A stretch of DNA of 64,000 nt, from positions 744,001-808,000 of the forward strand of contig NZ_PYXG01000001.1 in the NCBI RefSeq assembly GCF_003043945.1. The letters are read 5' to 3'. Source of the stretch: Prevotella sp. oral taxon 376. GTDB lineage: Bacteria > Bacteroidota > Bacteroidia > Bacteroidales > Bacteroidaceae. The notes beneath the pieces were generated by a model. The model saw only the letters and a program-made list of their open reading frames with translations. It did not search any database and was not told the DNA's origin. The position numbers and the translations under genes were made by a program. Shown here in pieces: positions 9,968-19,066 of this stretch. The number at the start of each line of letters is the position of its first letter. Positions within the stretch are counted from its first letter, which is position 1.

Positions 9968-10723
9968 ATCGGCGAGCTTCGCCTTCAGATACTCGCGATT
10001 CAGGCGGGCAATATTGGCGATGGACTCGCTCTTGGGGCATACAGCCTCACAGGCACGGGTGTTGGTACAGTTACCAAATCCCAGCTCCTCCATCTTGTCA
10101 ATCATGGCCTTGGCACGCTTGGCCGCCTCCGGGCGACCCTGCGGAAGCAAGGCAAGCTGACTCACCTTAGAGCTCAGGAAGAGCATGGCCGAGCCATTCT
10201 TGCACGCTGCCACACAAGCTCCGCAACCGATACAGGTGGCGCAGTCCATAGCCTCGTCGGCGTTCTCCTTAGGAATGAGAATGGCATTGGCATCCTGCGA
10301 CTGCCCCGTGCGAATGGTGTTGTAACCACCGGCGGCGATAATCTTGTCGAATGCCGAGCGGTCAACCATGCAGTCCTTGATGACAGGGAACGCGGCCGAA
10401 CGCCAAGGCTCCACGGTAATGGTGTCGCCGTCGCTGAAGCGGCGCATATAGAGCTGACAGGTCGTGGCCCCTCGCTCGGTCTTGCCATGTGGGGTACCGT
10501 TGATGTAGAGAGAGCACATACCGCAGATGCCCTCACGACAATCGTGATCGAAAACGAAAGGTTCTTCGCCTGCCGCGATGAGTTCCTCGTTGAGGATATC
10601 GAGCATCTCGAGGAAGGATGTGTCGTCTGGAATATCCTTCATCTCGTGTGTATCAAAGTGGCCTTTGTCCTTCGGCCCGTTCTGACGCCAATATTTGATT
10701 GTGAAACTAATATTCTTTGCCAT
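9965..10723 (-). CDS. sdhB: Fumarate reductase/succinate dehydrogenase iron-sulfur subunit
   Basis: Electron-transfer subunit that links the flavoprotein to the membrane cytochrome b. The 252-residue protein shows the [2Fe-2S] ligands in DCREGICGMCSLY, then CATCIGCGACVAAC and CTNTRACEAVCPKSE for the [4Fe-4S] and [3Fe-4S] centres. Third gene of the leftward cytochrome b-flavoprotein-iron-sulfur operon, 5 bases after sdhA. In succinate-producing Bacteroidota this complex mostly runs as fumarate reductase; direction cannot be read from sequence. Confidence 0.95.
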   Translation of the reverse strand: MAKNISFTIKYWRQNGPKDKGHFDTHEMKDIPDDTSFLEMLDILNEELIAAGEEPFVFDHDCREGICGMCSLYINGTPHGKTERGATTCQLYMRRFSDGDTITVEPWRSAAFPVIKDCMVDRSAFDKIIAAGGYNTIRTGQSQDANAILIPKENADEAMDCATCIGCGACVAACKNGSAMLFLSSKVSQLALLPQGRPEAAKRAKAMIDKMEELGFGNCTNTRACEAVCPKSESIANIARLNREYLKAKLAD

Positions 10724-10728
10724 AGTCG

Positions 10729-12708
10729 TTAATTCTTATAATTTCGTGTTTGTACCTTGATTGCCTCATACTCGAGAGGCTCCTTGATGAGCTCGGGAGC
10801 GGTAACATCATCGCCCTGATACTTCCAGCAGCCTACATAGAAGTAGTTCTCATCATCACGGGCAGCCTCGCCCTCGGGAGTCTGGTGCTCCTCGCGGAAG
10901 TGTCCGCCGCAGCTCTCGTTGCGAGAGAGGGCATCGTAAGCGACCAATTCGCCCATCAGCAAGAAATCGCGCAGATGGATAGCCTTGTCGAGCTCTACAT
11001 TCAGCCCTTCCTTCTTGCCCGGCACGAAGAGATTGGCATCGAATTCCTTGCGCAACTTGGCAATGAGCCTCAGGCCTTCCTCAAGGCCTTCCTTAGTACG
11101 CCCCATGCCCACACGCTCCCACATGATATGGCCAAGCTCCTTGTGGATAGAGTCTACAGAGCGCTTGCCCTGAATGCCCATCAAGCGATCGATTTCTGCC
11201 TGTACGGCTTTCTCTGCTTCCTCAAACTCGGGAGCATCGGTAGGAATCTTCGGCCAGACAGCCTGGTCGGCCAGATAATTCTGAATGGTATAGGGCAACA
11301 CGAAATAGCCATCGGCCAGGCCCTGCATGAGCGCAGAAGCTCCCAGGCGGTTGGCGCCATGATCTGAGAAATTGCATTCACCGATGGCGAAGAGACCGGT
11401 GATGGAAGTCATCAGCTCGTAGTCAACCCAAATGCCACCCATCGTATAGTGAATGGCCGGGAAAATCATCATGGGCTTATAATACTTCACGCCGTTAATC
11501 TCATTGGCAAGATCACCCGGGAACACATCCGTAATCTCCTCATACATCTCGAAGAGGTTGCCATAACGCTGCATAATCTCGTCAAGACCGAGGCGATTGA
11601 TAGACTCGGAGAAGTCGAGGAACACGGCAAGACCGGTGTTGTTTACACCAAAACCTTTGTCGCAGCGCTCCTTGGCGGCACGAGAAGCAACATCACGGGG
11701 AACAAGGTTTCCGAAGGCTGGATAGCGACGCTCCAAATAATAGTCGCGGTCTTCCTCGGGAATCTCCCATCCCTGAAGTGTTCCTGCTTGGAGTTTCTTA
11801 GCGTCCTCAAGCTTCTTAGGAACCCAGATACGACCATCATTACGAAGCGACTCTGACATCAAAGTCAACTTAGACTGCTTGTCGCCGTGGACGGGGATGC
11901 AGGTTGGATGAATCTGCACATAGCAGGGATTCGCGAAGTAGGCACCTTTGCGATAAGCCTGGATTGCGGCCGTACAGTTACAACCCATGGCATTGGTGGA
12001 AAGGAAATAGGCGTTGCCATAACCACCGGTAGCGAGAACCACCGCGTTGGCAGAGAAACGCTCAAGCTCTCCGGTAACGAGATTCTTGGCTATGATGCCG
12101 CGAGCGCGGCCTTCAACAATGACAACATCTTCCATCTCATAGCGGGTATAGAGCTTCACCTTGCCGGCATTCACCTGGCACATCAACGAAGAATAAGCTC
12201 CGAGCAGCAGCTGCTGGCCCGTCTGCCCCTTGGCATAGAATGTGCGGGAAACCTGCGCGCCGCCGAAAGAGCGGTTGGCCAGCATTCCGCCATACTCGCG
12301 AGCGAAAGGAACGCCCTGGGCAACACACTGGTCGATGATATTATTACTTACCTCGGCAAGGCGATATACATTAGCCTCACGAGCACGATAGTCGCCGCCC
12401 TTCACCGTATCATAGAACAAACGATATACGGAGTCGCCGTCGTTCTGGTAGTTCTTGGCTGCATTGATACCACCCTGCGCCGCAATAGAGTGAGCACGAC
12501 GGGGAGAATCCTGAATGCAGAAGTTAAGGACATTGAAACCCATCTCGCCAAGCGTGGAAGCAGCACTCGCACCTGCAAGGCCTGTACCCACGACGATGAC
12601 ATCGAGCTTCAGCTTGTTCTTCGGGTTCACCAAACGCTGGTGAGCTTTATAGTTTGTCCATTTCTCGGCCACCGGCCCTTCAGGAATCTTAGAATCTATT
12701 TTTGACAT
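10729..12708 (-). CDS. sdhA: Fumarate reductase/succinate dehydrogenase flavoprotein subunit
   Basis: Catalytic subunit that interconverts fumarate and succinate on the cytoplasmic face. The 659-residue protein has the FAD dinucleotide fold ([20 protein letters not shown]), the histidine that covalently binds FAD ([13 protein letters not shown]), the substrate-site region HPTCIPVHG and the conserved [20 protein letters not shown] segment. Length and order match the B-type (Wolinella/Bacteroides-like) complexes. The gap to sdhC is 37 bases and to sdhB 5 bases. Confidence 0.95.
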   Translation of the reverse strand: MSKIDSKIPEGPVAEKWTNYKAHQRLVNPKNKLKLDVIVVGTGLAGASAASTLGEMGFNVLNFCIQDSPRRAHSIAAQGGINAAKNYQNDGDSVYRLFYDTVKGGDYRAREANVYRLAEVSNNIIDQCVAQGVPFAREYGGMLANRSFGGAQVSRTFYAKGQTGQQLLLGAYSSLMCQVNAGKVKLYTRYEMEDVVIVEGRARGIIAKNLVTGELERFSANAVVLATGGYGNAYFLSTNAMGCNCTAAIQAYRKGAYFANPCYVQIHPTCIPVHGDKQSKLTLMSESLRNDGRIWVPKKLEDAKKLQAGTLQGWEIPEEDRDYYLERRYPAFGNLVPRDVASRAAKERCDKGFGVNNTGLAVFLDFSESINRLGLDEIMQRYGNLFEMYEEITDVFPGDLANEINGVKYYKPMMIFPAIHYTMGGIWVDYELMTSITGLFAIGECNFSDHGANRLGASALMQGLADGYFVLPYTIQNYLADQAVWPKIPTDAPEFEEAEKAVQAEIDRLMGIQGKRSVDSIHKELGHIMWERVGMGRTKEGLEEGLRLIAKLRKEFDANLFVPGKKEGLNVELDKAIHLRDFLLMGELVAYDALSRNESCGGHFREEHQTPEGEAARDDENYFYVGCWKYQGDDVTAPELIKEPLEYEAIKVQTRNYKN

Positions 12709-12745
12709 AATGTTCTGAATTGTAAATGATGAATTGAATTACGAA

Positions 12746-13429
12746 TTAAGCACAGCACATACTTGGTGCCAAGCCCAGCCAAAATGCGAGCACGAGGATT
12801 GCAAAAACACCCATCAGAAGTGATACATAGGCAATTCCGATAACCTGCCAACGCTTGAACCAGACCTTTCCGTTGACACCCAATGTCTGTATGGCACTCC
12901 AGAATCCATGTGAGAGATGAAACCAAATAGCTACAATCCAAAGAAGATAGAGGATTGAGAATACCGGATTGGAGAATGTGTCCTGAATCCAGGCAAAACC
13001 ATCAGACGGGTCGTGTGCGACCTGGATTTCCGCAAGCTCCGCAAACATCATATGCCCCCAGAAATTGTAGAGGTGCAAAATGAGACCAATCAGAATAATC
13101 AGCCCAAGCACCAGCATGTTCTGTGAGGCCCAACTCACTTTCTCATAAGTAGCCGTAACCGCATAACGGGAATTACCACGGGCACGGCGGTTCTGGGCTG
13201 TCAAAATGAATGCATACACAATGTGGCACACGGCCAAGAAAGCAAGACCGAGCGTGCCTGCCACTGCATACCAGTTTGAACCCAAAAACTTGCAAATCAC
13301 ATTGTAAGCATCTCCCGAAAAAAATGCCACAACATTCATGCAACAGTGGAATGTCAGGAAGAGAATGAGGCAGATGCCAGTTACTGACATTACCACTTTC
13401 CTACCAATAGGTGAATTTAATAACCACAT
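12746..13429 (-). CDS. sdhC: Fumarate reductase/succinate dehydrogenase cytochrome b subunit
   Basis: Membrane anchor (227 residues) with five hydrophobic segments and histidines placed as in diheme cytochrome b anchors: LFLTFHCCMNV, FLAVCHIVYAF, GLILHLYNFWGHMMF and IWFHLSHGFW. It passes electrons between the menaquinone pool and the iron-sulfur subunit. First gene of the operon. Its promoter should lie in the A+T-rich gap shared with the divergent mnmG, but I could not identify a consensus box there with confidence. Confidence 0.92.
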   Translation of the reverse strand: MWLLNSPIGRKVVMSVTGICLILFLTFHCCMNVVAFFSGDAYNVICKFLGSNWYAVAGTLGLAFLAVCHIVYAFILTAQNRRARGNSRYAVTATYEKVSWASQNMLVLGLIILIGLILHLYNFWGHMMFAELAEIQVAHDPSDGFAWIQDTFSNPVFSILYLLWIVAIWFHLSHGFWSAIQTLGVNGKVWFKRWQVIGIAYVSLLMGVFAILVLAFWLGLAPSMCCA

Positions 13430-13623
13430 AAATGATTGATTTTTAATTATTTAATTGTTAGAATTAATTTCTATTTTATCTTACAAAATCATAGTCTCGC
13501 AAACCCGATTCATAGGCCAGCATCCCCATTCTTAGGTATATACATGGGGAATCCTGTGGTGCAAAAATACTATATTTTAATGATAAATCAAAGCAAAAAG
13601 CACAAAAATCAATTTTTATTTCT

Positions 13624-13631
13624 TACTTTTG
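13624..13631 (+). promoter_or_regulatory. -7 promoter box of mnmG
   Basis: TACTTTTG matches TAnnTTTG and lies 18 bases before the mnmG ATG. No good -33 element was found. Confidence 0.5.
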
Positions 13632-13649
13632 CATAAAATACAGCTTAGG

Positions 13650-15521
13650 ATGAATCTCAAATATGATGTCATAGTGATTGGTGGCGGCCATGCCGGCTGT
13701 GAAGCAGCAACAGCCTCAGCAAACATGGGGGCTAAGACCTGTCTCATCACAATGGACATGAACAAGATAGGGCAAATGAGTTGCAACCCCGCAGTAGGCG
13801 GCATAGCAAAAGGTCAGATTGTAAGGGAAATCGATGCATTAGGAGGACAAATGGGATTGGTGGCCGACGCTACGGCCATCCAATTCCGCATGCTAAACCG
13901 CGGAAAGGGTCCGGCGGTTTGGTCTCCTCGCGCACAATGCGACCGTGAAAAATTCATTTGGAAATGGCGACAAGTGCTCGACGCCACCTCAAACCTTGAC
14001 ATCTGGCAAGACCAGGCAGAGGAGCTGCTTGTTGAAAATGGAGAGGCCGTAGGTGTAAGAACGATATGGGGAGCTGAGTTCCATGCAAAAAGCGTTGTTG
14101 TTACAGCAGGAACATTCCTCAACGGACTGATGCATGTTGGCCGACATCAATATTCCGGCGGACGATGCGCAGAACCCACTGTCTTACACTTCAGCGAAAG
14201 TATTTCTCGCTGGGGGATTCATTCTTACAGGATGAAAACAGGTACTCCTGTGCGCATTGACAAACGCTCTGTGCACTTTGAGGACATGGAAGAGCAACCG
14301 GGAGAAAACGACTTCCATCAGTTCAGCTATATAGGAAAGCACCGAAGCCTGAAACAATTGCCTTGCTGGACATGCTATACAAACGCTGAAGTTCACGAAA
14401 CATTACGAAGCGGGCTTGCGGACTCCCCACTCTTCAACGGACAGATCCAAAGCACAGGACCAAGATATTGTCCATCCATAGAGACTAAACTTGTTACATT
14501 TCCAGACAAAGATCAACATCCTTTGTTCTTAGAGCCCGAAGGCGAAGACACCAATGAAATGTACCTGAACGGTTTTTCTTCCAGCATGCCCATGGATATC
14601 CAGCTGGCCGCCATCCACAAAATTCCCGCACTCAGAGATGCAAAAATATACCGACCAGGCTACGCCATCGAATATGATTATTTCGATCCAACCCTGCTCA
14701 AGCAATCATTGGAATCTAAAATTCTAAAAGGTTTGTTCCTTGCTGGCCAAGTAAATGGAACTACGGGTTACGAAGAAGCGGGCGGACAAGGACTGGTAGC
14801 AGGCGTCAATGCGGCCATCCACTGTGCAGGAGGTACCCCTTTTATCATGCGAAGAGACCAAAGTTACATAGGTGTTCTCATTGATGACCTTACGACAAAG
14901 GGAGTAGATGAACCTTACCGAATGTTTACATCAAGGGCAGAATACCGAATTTTACTCCGTCAAGACGACGCAGACGCACGGCTTACCGAAAAGGCCTATG
15001 AATTAGGCATTGTCAAACGCGACCGCTACGACTGGTGGATACAAAAGAAAGAAGCCATTAACAGATTACTATATTACTGCGAGAACACATCGGTAAAGCC
15101 AACGGAAATCAATGCCGCACTTCAGGCTCTGGGGACTACACCTATAAGAATGGGCTGCAAACTATCAGATTTAATTGGGAGACCTCAGCTCTCTATTAAC
15201 GCATTAAAGTCCATCTTCCCTGACTTAAAAAGCCTAATAGAGAGTTTCCCCAACCGCAACGATGAAGTTGCCGAAGCCGTAGAAATAAGAATCAAATATA
15301 AAGGATACATTGAACGCGAAAAGATTATTGCCAGCAAGATGCATCGCCTTGAGAATATAAAGATCAAGGGCAGATTCCATTATAATGATCTTCATGAAAT
15401 CTCGACGGAAGGACGCCAGAAGCTTCAGAGGATTGACCCGGAGACTCTTGCTCAAGCAAGCCGCATTCCAGGCGTGTCCCCCAGCGATATCAATGTTCTT
15501 CTAATACTATTAGGAAGATAA
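13650..15521 (+). CDS. mnmG: tRNA uridine-5-carboxymethylaminomethyl(34) modification enzyme MnmG
   Basis: With MnmE, MnmG (GidA) installs the 5-carboxymethylaminomethyl group on wobble U34 of several tRNAs. The start is the ATG at 13650 (MNLKYDVIVIGGGHAGCEAA), preceded by TTAGGA. The FAD-binding GGGHAG is at about residues 11-16, followed by the conserved MSCNPAVGGIAKGQ and GTFLNGLMHVG. The 623-residue length is normal. Its stop codon abuts a parS-like palindrome, notable because gidA lies near oriC and parS in many bacteria. Confidence 0.96.
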   Translation: MNLKYDVIVIGGGHAGCEAATASANMGAKTCLITMDMNKIGQMSCNPAVGGIAKGQIVREIDALGGQMGLVADATAIQFRMLNRGKGPAVWSPRAQCDREKFIWKWRQVLDATSNLDIWQDQAEELLVENGEAVGVRTIWGAEFHAKSVVVTAGTFLNGLMHVGRHQYSGGRCAEPTVLHFSESISRWGIHSYRMKTGTPVRIDKRSVHFEDMEEQPGENDFHQFSYIGKHRSLKQLPCWTCYTNAEVHETLRSGLADSPLFNGQIQSTGPRYCPSIETKLVTFPDKDQHPLFLEPEGEDTNEMYLNGFSSSMPMDIQLAAIHKIPALRDAKIYRPGYAIEYDYFDPTLLKQSLESKILKGLFLAGQVNGTTGYEEAGGQGLVAGVNAAIHCAGGTPFIMRRDQSYIGVLIDDLTTKGVDEPYRMFTSRAEYRILLRQDDADARLTEKAYELGIVKRDRYDWWIQKKEAINRLLYYCENTSVKPTEINAALQALGTTPIRMGCKLSDLIGRPQLSINALKSIFPDLKSLIESFPNRNDEVAEAVEIRIKYKGYIEREKIIASKMHRLENIKIKGRFHYNDLHEISTEGRQKLQRIDPETLAQASRIPGVSPSDINVLLILLGR

Positions 15522-15537
15522 TGTTTCATGTGAAACA
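15522..15537. promoter_or_regulatory. parS-like palindrome, copy 1
   Basis: TGTTTCATGTGAAACA differs at one base from the widely conserved ParB-binding parS consensus TGTTTCACGTGAAACA. It begins on the base after the mnmG stop. A second near-copy lies 679 bases away, beyond apt. Binding is inferred from sequence only. Confidence 0.55.
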
Positions 15538-15570
15538 CAGCAGAAAGTGCAATATAAAAACATATAGAAC

Positions 15571-16101
15571 ATGAACAAAAAGATTTTGTTAGACAACCTA
15601 CGCAGCATAAAGGATTGGCCTATTAAGGGAGTAAATTTCAGGGATGTTACCACAATGTTCAAAAGCCCCGAATGCCTAAAAGAAATCTGCGACGAAATGT
15701 ATGAGCTCTACAAAGACAAAGGCATCACGAAAATTGTTGGTATTGAGAGCCGCGGATTCGTAATGTCTTCTGCACTTGCGATTCGACTGGGCGCAGGTGT
15801 CGTTCTTTGCAGAAAACCCGGCAAGTTACCGTGTGAAACCGTACAAGAAAGCTATGCAAAAGAATACGGCATCGACACGATTGAGATACACAAAGATGCC
15901 ATCGATGAAAACGATGTAATTTTGCTTCATGATGATTTGCTCGCAACAGGGGGAACCATGAAAGCGGCGTGTGATCTCGTAAAGAAATTCCATCCCAAAA
16001 AGATCTACGCAAACTTCTTAATAGAGTTAGATTCGGAATTCCCAGAAGCAAGAAATACATTTGATAAGGATGTAGAGATAACCTCCCTGTTACAATTCTA
16101 A
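15571..16101 (+). CDS. apt: Adenine phosphoribosyltransferase
   Basis: Purine salvage enzyme that makes AMP from adenine and phosphoribosyl pyrophosphate. The 176-residue protein shows the family start (LRSIKDWPIKGVNFRDVTTMF), the GIESRGF segment and the PRPP-binding loop VILLHDDLLATGGTMKAA. It lies 49 bases after mnmG in the same direction with no separate promoter box seen. It is bracketed by the two parS-like sites. Confidence 0.95.
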   Translation: MNKKILLDNLRSIKDWPIKGVNFRDVTTMFKSPECLKEICDEMYELYKDKGITKIVGIESRGFVMSSALAIRLGAGVVLCRKPGKLPCETVQESYAKEYGIDTIEIHKDAIDENDVILLHDDLLATGGTMKAACDLVKKFHPKKIYANFLIELDSEFPEARNTFDKDVEITSLLQF

Positions 16102-16200
16102 ACACAAGAAAGAGAAAAAGGAAGAACTGGGAAACATCCGACACGACATGCTTTGCCATTAACACGAACGGCCGAGACTTCCCCAAAGCACGCTCTTGAT

Positions 16201-16216
16201 AGTTTCACATGAAACA
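16201..16216. promoter_or_regulatory. parS-like palindrome, copy 2
   Basis: AGTTTCACATGAAACA is, on the minus strand, the same sequence as copy 1 apart from one end base (TGTTTCATGTGAAACT). Its 14-bp core differs from the parS consensus at one central base. It lies in the 155-bp gap between apt and uvrC. Confidence 0.5.
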
Positions 16217-16256
16217 TTCCAAACTAAAAGATCTTTAAATAGAGGGATTTACGAAG

Positions 16257-18110
16257 ATGACAAGAGAAGAAAACGAGCAGCGTTTAGAGCATTGCAAGAA
16301 CAAAGTACTTGCTATGCCTGAGACTCCTGGCTGCTATAAGTTCCATGACAAAGAAGGTACGATCATCTATGTAGGGAAGGCTAAGAACTTGAAGCGCCGC
16401 GTTTCTTCCTATTTTCACAAAGAGGTTGACCGATACAAGACAAAGATCCTTGTATCGAAAATCTGGGATATAAGCTATAGCTACGCAAATACAGAAGAGG
16501 ATGCATTGCTCATGGAGAATAGCATGATCAAACAATACAATCCTCGATACAATGTTTTATTGAAAGATGGGAAAACCTATCCTTCCATTTGCATTACCAA
16601 AGAGTTATACCCAAGGATATTCCAGACTCGTACGATCAATAAAAAACACGGAACCTTTTATGGTCCCTACAGTAAGATTTCGAGTATGTACAATATCTTG
16701 GAAATCATCAGAAAGGTTTTCAAACCCAGGACTTGCAGACTTCCCTTGACGCCAGAGGGCATTAAAGGAGGCAACTTCAAACCTTGTTTAGAATATCACA
16801 TCGGCAATTGTCTGGGTCCCTGCATCGGTCGGCAGAGCTATGATGATTATCAGGAAAACATCCGACAGGCCCGTGAAGTATTGAAAGGCAACACCCGCGA
16901 CATGCTGAAATACCTCACCAAAAAGATGATGGAGAAGGCGGAGGATTTGAAATTTGAGGAGGCTGAAATACTGAAACAACGCCATATCATGCTCGAAAAC
17001 TTCGTTGCTAAGAGCGAAGTGGTAAGCTATACCATTAAAGATGTAGATGTATTCTGCATTGAAGACGATGATTTAGAGAAGAATGCTTTCATCAACTACA
17101 TGCATGTCAGAAATGGGGCTATCAATCAAAGCTTCACCTACGAATACAAGCGCAAGCTCAAAGAGAGCGACGAGGAGCTCCTGATGCTGGCAATCCCCGA
17201 AATCAGAAATCGTTTCGAGAGCACCTGTAAGGAAGTAATTGTCCCCTTTGATATGAACTGGAACCTTAAGGACGCAGAGTTTTTCGTGCCGGAAAGAGGC
17301 GATAAGAAACACCTTCTCGAACTCTCCCAAATGAACGCCAAGCAGTATAAATTCGATCGTCTGAAGCAAGCCGAGAAGCTCAATCCTGAGCAGAAGCAAA
17401 CACGGTTAATGAAAGAACTCAAGGAAAAGCTAAAGCTTCCCAAGCTACCTTATCATATCGAGTGCTTCGACAATTCAAATATCGGCGGCACAGACGCCGT
17501 AGCAGGATGTGTTGTCTACAAAGGAATGAAACCCTCAAGGAAAGATTACCGCAGATATATCATCAAGACCGTTAAGGGTCCGGACGATTACGCCTCCATG
17601 CAGGAAGTCGTACGCCGCAGGTATTCAAGGATGATCGAGGAAGGAACAAGCCTTCCCGACCTCATCATTACCGATGGCGGAAAGGGACAGATGGAGGTCG
17701 TCAGAGAGGTCGTAGAAGGCGAACTTCAGTTGGAAATACCCATAGCAGGCCTCGCAAAGGACGACCGCCACCGCACCAATGAGTTGCTTTACGGATCGCC
17801 TCCACAGGTAATAGGCCTGAAAACAGACTCTGAACTCTTCCATGTCCTCACCCGCATTCAGGACGATGTACACAACTATGCCATTGAATATCATCGGGAT
17901 AAGCGGTCGAAGCATGCCCTGCATAGCGAATTGGACGATATTAAGGGGATAGGCCCGAAAACCCAAGCTCTACTAATGAGGAGGCTAAAGAGCGTAAAAA
18001 GAATAAAACTATCTGATTATCAAACGCTTACGGAAGTATTAGGGGTCGTAAAAGGAAAAATTGTCTACGAGCATTTCCATCCCGACAAACTGCCAATTGA
18101 AAAATCCTGA
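16257..18110 (+). CDS. uvrC: Excinuclease ABC subunit C
   Basis: UvrC makes the dual incisions in nucleotide excision repair. The 617-residue protein has the N-terminal GIY-YIG nuclease (GCYKFHDKEG and IIYVGKAKNLKRRVSSYF), the UvrB-binding UVR segment (EKAEDLKFEEAEILKQRHIM, about residues 221-240), the RNase H-like nuclease domain (IECFDNSNIGGTDAVAG, with LIITDGGKGQ) and a C-terminal helix-hairpin-helix (LDDIKGIGPKTQALLMRRL). All domains are complete. The start ATG follows AGAGGGA at 7 bases. Confidence 0.96.
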   Translation: MTREENEQRLEHCKNKVLAMPETPGCYKFHDKEGTIIYVGKAKNLKRRVSSYFHKEVDRYKTKILVSKIWDISYSYANTEEDALLMENSMIKQYNPRYNVLLKDGKTYPSICITKELYPRIFQTRTINKKHGTFYGPYSKISSMYNILEIIRKVFKPRTCRLPLTPEGIKGGNFKPCLEYHIGNCLGPCIGRQSYDDYQENIRQAREVLKGNTRDMLKYLTKKMMEKAEDLKFEEAEILKQRHIMLENFVAKSEVVSYTIKDVDVFCIEDDDLEKNAFINYMHVRNGAINQSFTYEYKRKLKESDEELLMLAIPEIRNRFESTCKEVIVPFDMNWNLKDAEFFVPERGDKKHLLELSQMNAKQYKFDRLKQAEKLNPEQKQTRLMKELKEKLKLPKLPYHIECFDNSNIGGTDAVAGCVVYKGMKPSRKDYRRYIIKTVKGPDDYASMQEVVRRRYSRMIEEGTSLPDLIITDGGKGQMEVVREVVEGELQLEIPIAGLAKDDRHRTNELLYGSPPQVIGLKTDSELFHVLTRIQDDVHNYAIEYHRDKRSKHALHSELDDIKGIGPKTQALLMRRLKSVKRIKLSDYQTLTEVLGVVKGKIVYEHFHPDKLPIEKS

Positions 18111-18175
18111 TAAACAGACTATTCTACCCGTCATAACCGACAGAACATCGGAATTTCGCTTTTTTAAAAGCTAAA

Positions 18176-18207
18176 TTTGGATTTATTAGAAATAATCAAT
18201 ATCTTTG
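18176..18207 (+). promoter_or_regulatory. Promoter of dtd, placed for a leaderless transcript
   Basis: TTTG at 18176-18179 and TATCTTTG at 18200-18207 are 20 bases apart. Only four bases separate the -7 box from the dtd ATG, so transcription should start at or within a few bases of the start codon. Confidence 0.75.
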
Positions 18208-18211
18208 CAAT

Positions 18212-18664
18212 ATGAGAGTTGTTATCCAAAGAGTCAAACACGCCTCCGTATCCATTGATGAAAAGATCAAGTCGAGCATCAAGGGAGGCCTTTTGATACT
18301 CATAGGAATAGAGGACTCCGACACACCAGAGGATGCAGACTGGCTTGCCAGAAAGGTTGCCGGTCTCCGTATCTTTGACGACTCGAACGGCGTAATGAAC
18401 CATTCTGTCATAGACACGAATGGTGAAGTTCTCGTTATAAGCCAGTTCACGCTCTTCGCAAGCTACAGGAAAGGGAATCGTCCCTCATGGCTTCGCGCGG
18501 CCTCCCACAAGCATTCAATCCCCCTTTACGAATATTTTTGCAGCAAATTGAGCACCGTTTTGGGAAAGGAAGTCGGCCGGGGTGAGTTCGGTGCATACAT
18601 GCAGGTAGAGCTCCTAAACGACGGCCCGGTAACAATTTGCATGGATACCCATCAGAAAGAATAA
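18212..18664 (+). CDS. dtd: D-aminoacyl-tRNA deacylase
   Basis: Removes D-amino acids wrongly attached to tRNA. The 150-residue protein starts with the family-typical MRVVIQRVKHASVSID, so the ATG at 18212 is secure. It carries the conserved ISQFTLFA and the chiral-discrimination Gly-cisPro motif in NDGPVTI. It heads a probable unit with the MazG-like gene and deoC (gaps of 10 and 26 bases). Confidence 0.95.
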   Translation: MRVVIQRVKHASVSIDEKIKSSIKGGLLILIGIEDSDTPEDADWLARKVAGLRIFDDSNGVMNHSVIDTNGEVLVISQFTLFASYRKGNRPSWLRAASHKHSIPLYEYFCSKLSTVLGKEVGRGEFGAYMQVELLNDGPVTICMDTHQKE

Positions 18665-18674
18665 GGAACAGAAG

Positions 18675-19040
18675 ATGAGCAATGAATGCCTAATCCTTCA
18701 AACAGGAAAAAACATGACGATCAAAGAGGCACAGGATGCCGTAGACAAGTGGGTGAAGACCTATGGCGTAAGATATTTTTCGGAACTCACCAACATGGCC
18801 TGCCTCACCGAAGAAGTGGGCGAACTGGCGCGCGTGATAGCCCGCAGGTATGGAGACCAGAGCTTCAAGAAGGGCGAGAAGTCCAATCTCGGAGAAGAGA
18901 TGGCAGATATCTTGTGGGTACTGGTGTGCTTAGCCAACCAGACAGGAGTAGATCTTACGGAAGAACTCAACAAGAGCTTTGAGAAGAAAACCTGCCGTGA
19001 CGCGCACCGCCATTTAGAGAATCCCAAACTGAAAGCATAA
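18675..19040 (+). CDS. MazG-like nucleotide pyrophosphohydrolase
   Basis: A 121-residue protein of the MazG/all-alpha NTP pyrophosphohydrolase fold, which hydrolyses nucleoside triphosphates to monophosphates. Metal-binding acidic residues are seen in TEEVGELARV and LGEEMADILWVL, the ExxE...ExxD pattern. It probably removes non-canonical dNTPs; the exact substrate is unknown. The ATG at 18675 has AAGGA upstream. An internal ATG at 18714 (MTIKEAQ) matches where homologues usually begin, so the first 13 residues are uncertain. Confidence 0.82.
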   Translation: MSNECLILQTGKNMTIKEAQDAVDKWVKTYGVRYFSELTNMACLTEEVGELARVIARRYGDQSFKKGEKSNLGEEMADILWVLVCLANQTGVDLTEELNKSFEKKTCRDAHRHLENPKLKA

Positions 19041-19066
19041 TTAAGAGCAATAAAACACAAGTAGAA

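Noticed and set aside
13523-13550. 7-bp inverted repeat TCCCCAT/ATGGGGA in the sdhC-mnmG gap as an operator
   Set aside because: Short stem with a 14-base centre and no link to a promoter box; too weak to call.
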